A program made the translations under genes and the position numbers. This document shows, in pieces, positions 26,388 through 34,018 of a stretch of DNA of 64,000 nt. The stretch is from G963667975 sp963677395. Its GTDB lineage: Bacteria > Bacteroidota > Bacteroidia > Bacteroidales > G963667975. The stretch's first letter is position 1. The number at the start of each line of letters is the position of its first letter. The notes below the pieces were generated by a model that saw only the letters and a program-made list of their open reading frames with translations, did no database searches and was not told where the DNA came from. The stretch lies in contig OY781965.2 of assembly GCA_963677395.2 (NCBI GenBank), forward strand, positions 124,001 through 188,000, read 5' to 3'.

Positions 26388-26726
26388 ATGCATTACAAAA
26401 CTAAAAATAAACTAATAACAGCTACGAAAATCTACACTGTTGAACCAGAAAGTGATAAAGCAACTGAAATCAAAATTCAGTTACCAGACCACGAATATGT
26501 GCAATTTGATTTAAATCTTCCGATTCCAAAGACTGTTATCTATATTAGCTTATCACATGGAGGCTTCAATTATGATCCAGTGTATGATACTCCAATCGTA
26601 AACAATTCGGCTAAAGAAACTATTAAGATACTTCGTAACTCTATCGGTTATAGAAGCAATAATAGCGGAACAATAAATGAATTAATTGCTCTAATCGAAT
26701 CAATGACACTTTATCCATATTTATGA
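26388..26726 (+). CDS. Hypothetical cassette protein with GGFNYDP motif
   Basis: Encodes 112 residues. It has a beta-type N-terminus (EIKIQLPDHEYVQFDLNLP), then LSHGGFNYDPVYDTPIVNN and a C-terminal helix. The GG-x-x-YDP-x-x-DT stretch recurs in the cassette protein at 11866-13002, the only other place in the window where I saw it. Function unknown. It is the second gene of cassette P3, 12 bases after the zinc-ribbon gene. Confidence 0.55.
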   Translation: MHYKTKNKLITATKIYTVEPESDKATEIKIQLPDHEYVQFDLNLPIPKTVIYISLSHGGFNYDPVYDTPIVNNSAKETIKILRNSIGYRSNNSGTINELIALIESMTLYPYL

Positions 26727-26743
26727 TCAGATTAAAAATTGAC

Positions 26744-26873
26744 TATAACATCAGCTACACATCAAGCGCGGGTTCTGTGGTTTTCGTGGCGCATCTTTCT
26801 GCTCGGGTTGTTTTTCGGCTTGACAGAAAATCGCCCGCAATCCGCCCCTGCGTGTAGCTTCATACGTTAGCGG
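26744..26873 (+). repeat. attC-like palindromic site P3
   Basis: Outer arms: CTATAAC (26744-26750) and GTTAGCG (26867-26873). CTATAAC exactly complements the GTTATAG cassette start at 25990. Inner arms: AGCTACAC (26754-26761) and GTGTAGCT (26853-26860), exactly complementary. The interior shares CTTGACAGAAAATC and GCAATCCGCCCCTGC with site P4 and in part with M2. Confidence 0.75.
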
Positions 26874-26907
26874 TAAGTGTATGGAGCATCGACATAAAAC
26901 ATAAGAC

Positions 26908-27603
26908 ATGGAATTAATTTTTAAAATAGTAAGAGAATTTATTTTAGACAGATCTAAGTCTATTGGACAAAGAGCTGGACTAACTATCCTTATTATTATA
27001 ATTCTGTTTTCAGTTGACCGCATATTAAACTTCACATATGACATTCATATAAACAATAAACTAAACGCTATTGAGAAAATTACCAACTTAAAGAAAGAAT
27101 ACAAGAATGACTCTTTATATACAATTCAATTGTCAAAACTTGAAACCGAATATAAAGAGCGAAAACACTATTCAGACTACTATAATAGCTATAAATCCCG
27201 TTTTTTAAATTTCTCAAAAAGTCTTTTTAGATCAGACAATAAGGAAATAACTAAAAACCAAATTAAGAATGATAATACGATAACAAATAGTCCCATACGA
27301 TCTGGTTTTTGGATGTTTGTAAGTTCAAATTTGTTCTTTATTTTATTGTGTATCTTTATTTTAATTATGCTTTTAATTAGCAAAGACGTTAGGTCGAAGG
27401 ATTCATTTTTAGGATTAATCGTTATATTTATTGTTGTAGTCGCAATAATGTCATTTGCAACATGGACTGCATATTTAATTCCACTAATTCACAATAATCC
27501 TATTTTTAATTACATCTTGAATTTTATTATACACATAACTATAATAATTTTAGTAATAAATGGAATTGTAAAATCGACAAAGAAAAAAACACCTAACCGC
27601 TAA
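26908..27603 (+). CDS. Membrane protein of cassette P4
   Basis: Encodes 231 residues with four hydrophobic segments: AGLTILIIIILFSVDRIL (about 24-41), FVSSNLFFILLCIFILIMLL (about 137-156), LIVIFIVVVAIMSFATWT (about 168-185) and NFIIHITIIILVINGIV (about 205-221). Between the first and second lies a charged helical stretch (about 50-130). The stop codon TAA (27601-27603) falls inside the attC left arm, typical of compact integron cassettes. No family recognised; a membrane effector role is a possible reading. Confidence 0.6.
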   Translation: MELIFKIVREFILDRSKSIGQRAGLTILIIIILFSVDRILNFTYDIHINNKLNAIEKITNLKKEYKNDSLYTIQLSKLETEYKERKHYSDYYNSYKSRFLNFSKSLFRSDNKEITKNQIKNDNTITNSPIRSGFWMFVSSNLFFILLCIFILIMLLISKDVRSKDSFLGLIVIFIVVVAIMSFATWTAYLIPLIHNNPIFNYILNFIIHITIIILVINGIVKSTKKKTPNR

Positions 27604-27726
27604 CATCAACTACCCGGAAAGTCCGGCAGCAGTGGTTTTCGGCGTGTATCTTTCCGCTCAGGCTGCTTTCGGCTTGACAGAAAATCTCTCGCAATCCGCC
27701 CCTGCATGTAGCTTCCTACGTTGGCA
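27597..27726 (+). repeat. attC-like palindromic site P4
   Basis: Outer arms: CCGCTAAC (27597-27604) and GTTGGCA (27720-27726). CCGCTAAC complements the cassette start GTTAGCGG (26867-26874) at all 8 positions. Inner arm AACTAC (27608-27613) pairs in part with GTAGCTT (27708-27714). The interior matches site P3 closely in its second half. Confidence 0.75.
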
Positions 27727-27747
27727 AGTTTAAAAGCGCAACCTATC

Positions 27748-28098
27748 ATGGATATACAAGAACTAAGAGAAAATGTACAGAAAGTAATTTCTCTACGAGA
27801 AGAAGTTAAAAACTTAAAAAAAAGCATTAGGCGGACATATTCGCTAAGAGAATATGTTGACCTATTTCGTGACAGACTGATATTTGTCGACCACGGAGAG
27901 CGAGACCGTTTTTTCTGGCCTATGCACATTGCATCTACTAAGTTGGACGAGTTATCTGACATGAGAAATGATGAGTTTAATTCTCGTTTTTCAACGACAA
28001 AGACAAAGCTTTTATCGATAATGAACCGCTACATAAAGGATTTGCAGCGCGGATTTGTGGAACACGATTTAGAAGTAAATTCAACTCCTCGAGATTGA
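27748..28098 (+). CDS. Hypothetical cassette protein (P5), helical
   Basis: Encodes 116 residues from the ATG at 27748; an in-frame TTG at 27721 overlaps the attC end and was not chosen. The sequence is strongly helical and charged (ENVQKVISLREEVKNLKKSI) and likely forms a coiled coil. No family recognised. It is the last unit of block 1. No attC-like site follows, and its 3' end overlaps the 3' end of an opposing phage frame (27977-28312), so the array junction lies about here. Confidence 0.5.
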   Translation: MDIQELRENVQKVISLREEVKNLKKSIRRTYSLREYVDLFRDRLIFVDHGERDRFFWPMHIASTKLDELSDMRNDEFNSRFSTTKTKLLSIMNRYIKDLQRGFVEHDLEVNSTPRD

Positions 28099-28312
28099 GA
28101 AAAAACAACGATTCAATTATTACTTTTTTAGACTGTACCACAGAGAACGATTTGACACCTTGAAGTTCATAAAACCGCAAGAGTATATTGTCAAACTTAG
28201 AGTTGAGTTTATAACTTACAGTGTAATAATGTTTTGTTGACCGTTCATTGATAATTTCAAACTTTTGCCAAAATTCGGTTGACGAAAAAAATATATTTAA
28301 AAGTTGCTTCAT
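27977..28312 (-). pseudogene. Phage early gene, 3' end probably replaced by cassette insertion
   Basis: The frame encodes 111 residues and starts 16 bases after the upstream early gene, the spacing of a normal operon member. The first 80 residues (QLLNIFFSSTEFWQKFEI onward) look like a genuine small phage protein. The last 30 lie antisense to the P5 cassette gene and look like chance coding. I read this as a phage gene whose 3' end was lost when block 1 was inserted. An intact small gene with a real overlap is the alternative. Confidence 0.4.
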
Positions 28313-28328
28313 TGTTTCTGTTTTTTAA

Positions 28329-28628
28329 TTACTTAATAAATACTCGTTTATCCTTAATAAACTGAACCAGGTTCTGCATATTCGTCATCGCATGAACCTG
28401 ATAAGTCACATAATACTCCGTGTAATACCCCTTAACCAGGTATTTCATTCCAACCAGTAGGTTAACACCATGATAAAAATCTTCCAGTCTGGCCGGCTTC
28501 ATCCCATCCGGCAACTCTTTGTACTTCCATGCCCCTGTTTCCGTGCACTTCCATGCATTTACCTTCTCATCCCTGATACCATCACATCCGCCCAGCTGAC
28601 AGCTGGGGCATCTCTTTAAATTTCTCAT
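28329..28628 (-). CDS. Small Cys-containing phage protein
   Basis: Encodes 99 residues. The N-terminus has CPSCQLGGCDG and a further Cys (WKCTETG), which could bind zinc. The rest is basic and aromatic (YLVKGYYTEYYVTYQVHA). It overlaps the upstream DnaA-like gene by 4 bases (ATGA). Function unknown; context suggests replication or early regulation. Confidence 0.6.
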   Translation of the reverse strand: MRNLKRCPSCQLGGCDGIRDEKVNAWKCTETGAWKYKELPDGMKPARLEDFYHGVNLLVGMKYLVKGYYTEYYVTYQVHAMTNMQNLVQFIKDKRVFIK

Positions 28629-29110
28629 AACAAACTCAGTTGAATTGAAAAACCATATTCTGCATTCAGTAATTGAAGCCTCTTTTTATCTGTTCTGCCC
28701 ATTTCTTCCAGCATCTGTGGAGTGAGCGATATTTGCTTCTTTTTCGTGGTGACTGCAACCCCGGAGTTTAAGAGCCTCTGCCGGGTGTTGTATTGTTTTT
28801 TTCTCACAGGAACAATCTTGGTTAGCTCCTGATCGATCATCGTTTTTGCAGCCTCGATCTTTGCCCGATAGAGCGGATCCGTCTCGATCAGGTTGCCGGC
28901 ACGCCTGAGATCACTCAATATCGTGGTATGGCTACTCCGGTTAAAGGCACGGGCAATCTTGAGCGTTGAAAGCTTCAGCACTTCCCGGTAAAAATACATC
29001 GCAGCATTGCGGGCATCATTCACGACCGGAACATGCACCTTGTTGCGTAGATGTCTCCTTTTTACTTTCCATACCATGCACACAATACGATCTATTTTCT
29101 GTGGTTTCAT
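28625..29110 (-). CDS. DnaA domain IV-like DNA-binding protein
   Basis: Encodes 161 residues. Residues about 28-85 resemble the DNA-binding domain IV of DnaA: NDARNAAMYFYREVLKLSTL, then IARAFNRSSHTTILSDLRRA. In DnaA the matching positions are the ARQIAMYL helix and the GGRDHSTV signature that reads the DnaA box; here RSSHTT keeps the His-Thr core. There is no ATPase part. It follows the primase-helicase gene by 12 bases, so it may help recognise the phage origin. The C-terminal 60 residues are basic and not recognised. Confidence 0.65.
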   Translation of the reverse strand: MKPQKIDRIVCMVWKVKRRHLRNKVHVPVVNDARNAAMYFYREVLKLSTLKIARAFNRSSHTTILSDLRRAGNLIETDPLYRAKIEAAKTMIDQELTKIVPVRKKQYNTRQRLLNSGVAVTTKKKQISLTPQMLEEMGRTDKKRLQLLNAEYGFSIQLSLL

Positions 29111-29122
29111 GCTGCTGATTAA

Positions 29123-32104
29123 TTAAAAAGGTGGTTGATCATCCGGTGACTCAGGGCTTAACTCATTCCCCTGTGGAATGGAAGGCACGTTTTTAGTGCA
29201 GATGTAGAAACACTCCTTCGATTCATTAGCCTCATTCTTTTTAATTATCCGGCGTTGTGATTTATCCCCTGAGCACATTTCTTCCGGGTTCAGCGTATAC
29301 CCATAATAATCACACCAGGATTGCAGATGCGTTTTGAATTTATTACTCCGGTAATCTGCAGCCTGCTTTTTGGTAAGCTTTTCCAGAAACGCATTAAAGG
29401 CATGCTCCCGGATAATGAATGTATTATAATATCCCGTATGAGCCGGAGAAAAAAGAGGTTTGGGATTCTCTGTACAAATCGTAAAATAGTCATTGGCCCA
29501 GTGAAAGAAATCTTCATCCTTTCCAAGCCCCTGGCTCATAATCCTCCTGAGCTGCTTTCTTTCCAGGTTCATCATCGGGGGCTGTATCTTGTAGAAGCGC
29601 ATCTGCAGCTGGATGCAGTAAGCGATCAGGTTGTAAAACTTGATCCATTCTTCATCGGTAAAGTCTTCATAAAGCCTGCGGCCAAACTTTGTTTCTGGTG
29701 TCCGGGTTTCTTTATAGTCATTGAGCTTTGTTGCCTGGTGGTAATAATCACTCACCCCACAGTTCAGCATCCTTCCGATGGTGGATGAATCGATATTCTG
29801 AAGCTCAAAGTTGGAGCTGATCAGCATCTTCCCGGAGTCTGCATACTCAAGGGTGAAGGGTGAGTAATTCTTTGGATTGATCTCCCGTTTTCCGGTTACC
29901 TGGGTATAGAAGAATCCAAAGTCTGCATACTCATGCATATCATCAATCTCGATGAAGTCATGAAACTCGGTAAACCCATCATAAAAAAACTGGTACTCAT
30001 TCTTATTATCCAGTGTTCTGCCTCCTTTATAAAAAGAGGTGCGTACAAAAGTGACAGCCATGCTGAGTAAACTTTTCCCGGAACGTCCCGAACTCTGGCC
30101 AACACCGGATATCTTCATATCCTGAAGCAGGGTAAACCATGGCTTGCTGGGATCTTTGTACTGGGTGCAGTGATAACCCAACACGAACAAGAGGTTGGCC
30201 AGCAACAGGTTTTCTTCTTTTTCCTCTTCAGATGTGAGCTTCTCTTTGCGCTCAAGCTCCTTACGCCAGTGAATCCGGCTCAGATCTCTTAAGAAGCGGA
30301 TAAAGATGAAGTCCTTATCATTGATCTTTACTTCATATTTATCCAGGTCATTCAAACCTGCAATTTCTGTGTTCACAATCTCCCGCTGATCATCGGTTTT
30401 GCAGGCTGCAAGCTTATCGAGCAGCTGCTGGTATGCCTTCGAGGCATTAACCTCAATTGCCGGTTCTTTGATATAGCGCATAGAGCGGCTGGAAAGATGG
30501 GATACAGTATTATGGTCTACTTCCAGCTTGCCTAATATATAATTAGGTAGTTGTTCATGTTTGACCATCTCGATCTTATCCCGGCTAACTTTGAGTGAGC
30601 CATTGAGGAAGTTGAGATACTCTGTCGAAGAAGAGTAATTCTTAAAGTTAAGTTTGATTTCGTCAATGGTTTCCAGATTTGCTTCCGTGATCTGGTTGCT
30701 TGTATTAATTTTGTTGAGTAAATCATTGCAATCCATCAGCTTCTTGCCTTTAATCCAATCTTTTGTAAAGCGTTTGACAACCCGCTTGATTGCATCCGGG
30801 CTGATCAGGTCAACGATACGGCCTTTCACCTGGGCATAAGAGTAACCGGCTTTTTTGTGGTAGATACTTTCTACCTGGTAAAAGCCATTTGCTTTCAGAA
30901 AAAAGTAGAAGAACTCCATATTCACGGAGTAGTTCACTTTTTTAGTTTTCTCATCAACGGTTTTTGTCCAGAACTTTACTCGTTTTGAAGCCCGTTTTAA
31001 TACCAGAAAATCGTAATAGGTTTGTTCCCGCTTTTCTCCGGAGAGATTCACGAAGTCCTTCAGATCCTTGCAGGGGTTACCCCGGAAGTCTTTTTTACGT
31101 TGCAGCCACTCGGGAAGCTCGATGGTATATAAGGAGATGTGTTTGAGTGCATTTATTAAGGCGTAATTTCTGCCGGTGGAATCCAGATCCATGATCTGGT
31201 AGTGGTTTTCACAGAGCGTGTCAATCTGTTTGTAATCATCGTAATCCAGGGTGGCGGATTCGGAGTTGAGCCAGTAAACATGGAAACCCAGGCTGGCAAG
31301 GTTCAGGGCATCCGACTCTCCTGAGCAGCGAAAAACATCCCGGACGATGGCTTCCGGTTTGTCTTCCGGTATGCTAATTTCTTCAGCTTCCTGGCTCACA
31401 AACTCATTTTTACATTTGAGAATTTGCTCAAGCCCGTAGATGTAGTTCTTTGGCTTTTCACCTATATATATAAACCTGTACTTTTTTTTCTGTTCATGCG
31501 GACGATAAAGCTTTTTGAAACCGCCGTAGTCAAACAGAAAAATGGGATAGGTGTCATTTGATTTGAATATGTGTACAATATCTCTTTTGTGTTCATCTGA
31601 ATATGCACAATACGAGTACCAGTCAACGATTTTGCAATTGTAATCCTTCAGGGTGTCTTCGGTCACGTAGCGTCCGATCGCGGATAAGTCTTCTTTGCCG
31701 GGCTTCTCCTTGAAGGTAAATTTATGTTCTCCTTTTTTATCTTCTGCCGTAACTTCCCTGAAGGAATAGTCCGGTGCCCACTTGGTGCGTTTGAAATCTT
31801 TGGAGGTGACTTCCTTTTTTATGATCACCTGTTCGATAAAAAGGAGCGCATCATAATACGGGCAATTTTCTTTCCATCTCACGAACTCGATCCCGGGGGA
31901 TCCATTTAGCTGATCCTGGTTTCCGAAGTCGGTAATTCTCCACAGGTTATTATACCATGTGATCTTGGCCGAGGGGGTTCTATCTTCCGGGCGTACTCTG
32001 ATAAAGTGGTTAGAGCCGATTTCTTCTCCGGGAAAATAATGAGAAAAGATATCTTTCCCGTTGTCGGTGAGTTCATAAATCTTTGCAGCGTCAATGTAGC
32101 GCAT
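29123..32104 (-). CDS. Phage primase-helicase (SF3-type)
   Basis: Encodes 993 residues. The N-terminal 250 residues resemble a primase zinc/PriCT-type module (DIFSHYFPGEEIG, RVRPEDRTPSAKITW). A Toprim-like part follows near residue 265 (SGESDALNLASLGFHVYWLN) with acidic MDLDSTGRN. The C-terminal third is a helicase: Walker A GQSSGRSGKSLLS (about residue 670) and Walker B FIEIDDMHE (about 718), then a sensor-like LISSNFEL. The protein would open the origin and prime phage DNA synthesis. The single chain combining both activities is common in phages of Bacteroidota. It is the largest early gene. Confidence 0.8.
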   Translation of the reverse strand: MRYIDAAKIYELTDNGKDIFSHYFPGEEIGSNHFIRVRPEDRTPSAKITWYNNLWRITDFGNQDQLNGSPGIEFVRWKENCPYYDALLFIEQVIIKKEVTSKDFKRTKWAPDYSFREVTAEDKKGEHKFTFKEKPGKEDLSAIGRYVTEDTLKDYNCKIVDWYSYCAYSDEHKRDIVHIFKSNDTYPIFLFDYGGFKKLYRPHEQKKKYRFIYIGEKPKNYIYGLEQILKCKNEFVSQEAEEISIPEDKPEAIVRDVFRCSGESDALNLASLGFHVYWLNSESATLDYDDYKQIDTLCENHYQIMDLDSTGRNYALINALKHISLYTIELPEWLQRKKDFRGNPCKDLKDFVNLSGEKREQTYYDFLVLKRASKRVKFWTKTVDEKTKKVNYSVNMEFFYFFLKANGFYQVESIYHKKAGYSYAQVKGRIVDLISPDAIKRVVKRFTKDWIKGKKLMDCNDLLNKINTSNQITEANLETIDEIKLNFKNYSSSTEYLNFLNGSLKVSRDKIEMVKHEQLPNYILGKLEVDHNTVSHLSSRSMRYIKEPAIEVNASKAYQQLLDKLAACKTDDQREIVNTEIAGLNDLDKYEVKINDKDFIFIRFLRDLSRIHWRKELERKEKLTSEEEKEENLLLANLLFVLGYHCTQYKDPSKPWFTLLQDMKISGVGQSSGRSGKSLLSMAVTFVRTSFYKGGRTLDNKNEYQFFYDGFTEFHDFIEIDDMHEYADFGFFYTQVTGKREINPKNYSPFTLEYADSGKMLISSNFELQNIDSSTIGRMLNCGVSDYYHQATKLNDYKETRTPETKFGRRLYEDFTDEEWIKFYNLIAYCIQLQMRFYKIQPPMMNLERKQLRRIMSQGLGKDEDFFHWANDYFTICTENPKPLFSPAHTGYYNTFIIREHAFNAFLEKLTKKQAADYRSNKFKTHLQSWCDYYGYTLNPEEMCSGDKSQRRIIKKNEANESKECFYICTKNVPSIPQGNELSPESPDDQPPF

Positions 32105-32123
32105 GGTAGTTTTTTAAAAGGGA

Positions 32124-32324
32124 TTAGTAGCGGGATGAATTGGGAAAAGAGTATTCGGGCATCTGTACACTGTGATGGCGTTCCCGGTCTTTATGTGCCT
32201 GGAGTTTATATCTTAAAATGGATATTCTTTTTTGAAGCTCTAAACAGGCATTGATGTCTTCTTCAGCTTCAAGCTGTTTTCTTAAATCTTCGATTCTTGC
32301 TTTGAGGGGTTCTATATCACACAT
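32124..32324 (-). CDS. Small coiled-coil early protein
   Basis: Encodes 66 residues from the ATG at 32324 (MCDIEPLKARIEDLRKQLEA). A longer frame reaches upstream but would overlap almost the entire C-terminal half of the preceding gene, so the short form with an 8-base overlap is preferred. The sequence is a helical, heptad-like segment ending in a polar tail. Function unknown. Confidence 0.55.
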   Translation of the reverse strand: MCDIEPLKARIEDLRKQLEAEEDINACLELQKRISILRYKLQAHKDRERHHSVQMPEYSFPNSSRY

Positions 32325-32532
32325 GTTTGTCGGGTTTTTGGATTGTGGTAAAGTCAATTGAGATTGAATAGCGCTCGGTAATCTCCTGAAGCGTTTTAAA
32401 ATCGTATGTCTCAAGAAGCTCTAAGATGAGTGAATTTGAAACATTCTGAAGTTGATATTCTGTCTGAATCAGGGCTACAGAGTGAAGCACTCCAAGCACG
32501 TATGATTCAAATCGCTGTTGTTTGCCAGTCAT
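32317..32532 (-). CDS. Small early phage protein
   Basis: Encodes 71 residues (begins MTGKQQRFESYVLGVLHSVA), helical. The start overlaps the stop of the 38-residue membrane gene (ATGA), and its end overlaps the next gene by 8 bases. Such nested packing supports that it is translated. No family recognised. Confidence 0.55.
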   Translation of the reverse strand: MTGKQQRFESYVLGVLHSVALIQTEYQLQNVSNSLILELLETYDFKTLQEITERYSISIDFTTIQKPDKHV

Positions 32533-32645
32533 TGAAACAGTGCAATTAATGTGTACAAGCCGTTGTGTATTATGCCTATTACGATGATCAGGGCTAAGGT
32601 TGTCAAAACAGCATTTACGGACGGGGATTCTTTTTCGGGGTTCAT
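32529..32645 (-). CDS. Tiny single-span membrane protein (38 residues)
   Basis: Reading the minus strand from 32645 gives MNPEKESPSVNAVLTTLALI and a continuing hydrophobic segment, 38 residues in all with one predicted membrane span (about residues 12-36). Its start overlaps the upstream gene's stop as ATGA (32642-32645), and its stop overlaps the next start as ATGA (32529-32532). Coupling on both sides is strong evidence that it is real. It is too short for common gene callers. A superinfection-exclusion or lysis-related role is possible but only a guess. Confidence 0.6.
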   Translation of the reverse strand: MNPEKESPSVNAVLTTLALIIVIGIIHNGLYTLIALFQ

Positions 32646-32932
32646 GGGAATAAAAGTTTTGATTGATTATAAAGGGTATTAAGTTTTTGCATCCGGGCTT
32701 CCCAGCCTTTAGATTTGGGAAGGATCAGTTTTATCGATTCATAGTGTTTTGATAAGAAGTAGGCGATACTTTCATCACTGCAGTAATACTGAAGTTCATT
32801 TTTAAGCTGTTCTGTCTTTAACTTCATGAATTCCAGTTCGGCAGATTTACTCTTATTGAACCGGATCAGCAAAAGCCGTTGTGAGAAGATGCTTCTCAAC
32901 AGGCTGGACGTTGTGTTGTAATACTCATTCAT
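32642..32932 (-). CDS. Small early phage protein
   Basis: Encodes 96 residues, helical and charged (FMKLKTEQLKNELQYYCSDE). It overlaps the upstream gene by 8 bases and the tiny membrane gene by 4. No family recognised. Confidence 0.55.
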   Translation of the reverse strand: MNEYYNTTSSLLRSIFSQRLLLIRFNKSKSAELEFMKLKTEQLKNELQYYCSDESIAYFLSKHYESIKLILPKSKGWEARMQKLNTLYNQSKLLFP

Positions 32933-33134
32933 CTTTATTTTGAATTGCGGTTAATAATTCGTGTACCTGGTTTAATACTTCTTTATCCGGCTTGCCTGTT
33001 TTCAACCTGGTGTCAAATTCATCCAGGGCGGCTTTAAGTACTTGTAGCCCAAAGGGCGATATGCTTTTAAGCGCATACGTCTCTTCATCGGTCTTTTCAC
33101 AATAGGGTTTCATATTTTGAGTGTTGGGAATCAA
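32925..33134 (-). CDS. Small early phage protein
   Basis: Encodes 69 residues (begins MIPNTQNMKPYCEKTDEETY). It abuts the LuxR-type gene exactly (33134/33135) and overlaps the next gene by 8 bases. Helical, no motif. Function unknown. Confidence 0.55.
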   Translation of the reverse strand: MIPNTQNMKPYCEKTDEETYALKSISPFGLQVLKAALDEFDTRLKTGKPDKEVLNQVHELLTAIQNKDE

Positions 33135-33686
33135 TTATATTAATCTTAGATCCATTGCCCAGATTGCAATCTCAATGCGATTGTTGACGCATAATTTCTC
33201 TCTGATGTGATTCAGGTGGGTTCTAACTGTAGATAGTTCAATATTCAGTTTTGAAGCAATTTCTTTATCCAGTAAACCTTGCCCCACGTATATAATAATT
33301 ATGTATTCTTTTCTGGTCAGTTTGCCATTTTTTGAGTCGGGGACTTTGCAAATAATATCGAATCCTTCACAAGTTTCCAGTTCATCACATAGTGGTGCAT
33401 CAGGATGAAGAACTCTTCCTTCAAGGTCTGGAACAGAATCAAACAGGCCGTAGCGGCATCCGACAAATTTTTTCTCCATTTCATCCGGATCCGTTAATCT
33501 AAGATTGCATTTTAAGCAATTAAATGCCCGTTTATCAGAAATTAACTCCGCCTGAAATGGTTCCCGGATTTGCAAAGGCAGTTCTAGGTATTCAAATTTA
33601 TTACCATTCAAAAAAGCATTAACGGATTCTTGGGTACGATAGATTTCTAATCCATTTTCGATCCCTGCAGGTAATTTTACTGGCAT
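33135..33686 (-). CDS. LuxR-type HTH regulator with Cys-rich N-terminus
   Basis: Encodes 183 residues. The C-terminal 65 residues form a GerE/LuxR helix-turn-helix: KLTRKEYIIIIYVGQGLLDK, then EIASKLNIELSTVRTHLNHI. The central part carries five or six cysteines (FNCLKCNLRL, KFVGCRYGL, LCDELETCEGFDIIC), suggesting a metal-binding sensor. Response-regulator receiver residues were not seen. It overlaps the Cro-like gene by 10 bases and is the second gene of the early operon. As the only clear transcription activator in the phage, it may drive the late operon; the repeats at 22093-22378 are a candidate target. Confidence 0.7.
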   Translation of the reverse strand: MPVKLPAGIENGLEIYRTQESVNAFLNGNKFEYLELPLQIREPFQAELISDKRAFNCLKCNLRLTDPDEMEKKFVGCRYGLFDSVPDLEGRVLHPDAPLCDELETCEGFDIICKVPDSKNGKLTRKEYIIIIYVGQGLLDKEIASKLNIELSTVRTHLNHIREKLCVNNRIEIAIWAMDLRLI

Positions 33687-33895
33687 AGCTTATTAACTCT
33701 TTCTTTGATATCGTTATTAAACTGTAGGTTTTCTTCTATTAGCTCCAAAGCTGCTTTGATCACAGTTTCATTATTCAAATCGCCACGCAATGTTTTGTAA
33801 ATTGTTGATTCGCTTACATTTGTTTTATCTTTTAAAATTTTAATGTAGCGTTTGGGCAATTTTTCTCTGATTTTTTGAAGGGTATCTGCATCCAT
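33677..33895 (-). CDS. Cro-like HTH protein
   Basis: Encodes 72 residues with a likely helix-turn-helix: LPKRYIKILKDKTNVSESTI then YKTLRGDLNNETVIKAA. It is the first gene of the minus-strand early operon and is transcribed away from the repressor gene at 34019. The 120-base space between them holds three palindromes. The layout is that of a lysis-lysogeny switch, with this protein in the Cro position. It overlaps the LuxR-type gene by 10 bases. Confidence 0.65.
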   Translation of the reverse strand: MDADTLQKIREKLPKRYIKILKDKTNVSESTIYKTLRGDLNNETVIKAALELIEENLQFNNDIKERVNKLCQ

Positions 33896-33926
33896 TTTTT
33901 AACGTATTGTTTTTTGTACTGCTTTT

Positions 33927-34012
33927 GTACTATCTTAGTACAGAAATTTGACAGCAAATATAATACAGAATACTGTAATTTATACAAAATATTACAGTGT
34001 GCTGTAATATTT
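33927..34012. promoter_or_regulatory. Switch operator region with three palindromes
   Basis: Between the divergent regulators lie GTACT-ATCTT-AGTAC (33927-33941), TACAG-AATA-CTGTA (33964-33977) and AAATATTACAG-TGTG-CTGTAATATTT (33987-34012), the last with perfect 11-base arms. The shared half-site is TACAG/CTGTA with a 4-base spacer. These are likely operators for the phage repressor and Cro-like protein. The third ends 6 bases before the repressor start. Confidence 0.75.
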
Positions 34013-34018
34013 TTTACA

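Noticed and set aside
26751..27044. Minus-strand frame of 97 residues
   Set aside because: It reads across the attC-like site and the start of cassette P4. Its end resembles the end of the frame at 27606-27962 only because both read similar palindromes.
27606..27962. Minus-strand frame of 118 residues
   Set aside because: It is antisense to the P5 gene and attC site P4, with no start signal. The similarity to other frames comes from the shared attC sequence.
22645..28098. Insertion sequence or transposon carrying the accessory genes
   Set aside because: No transposase, terminal inverted repeats of the block, or target duplications were seen. The per-gene palindromes that match each unit's start fit integron cassettes better.
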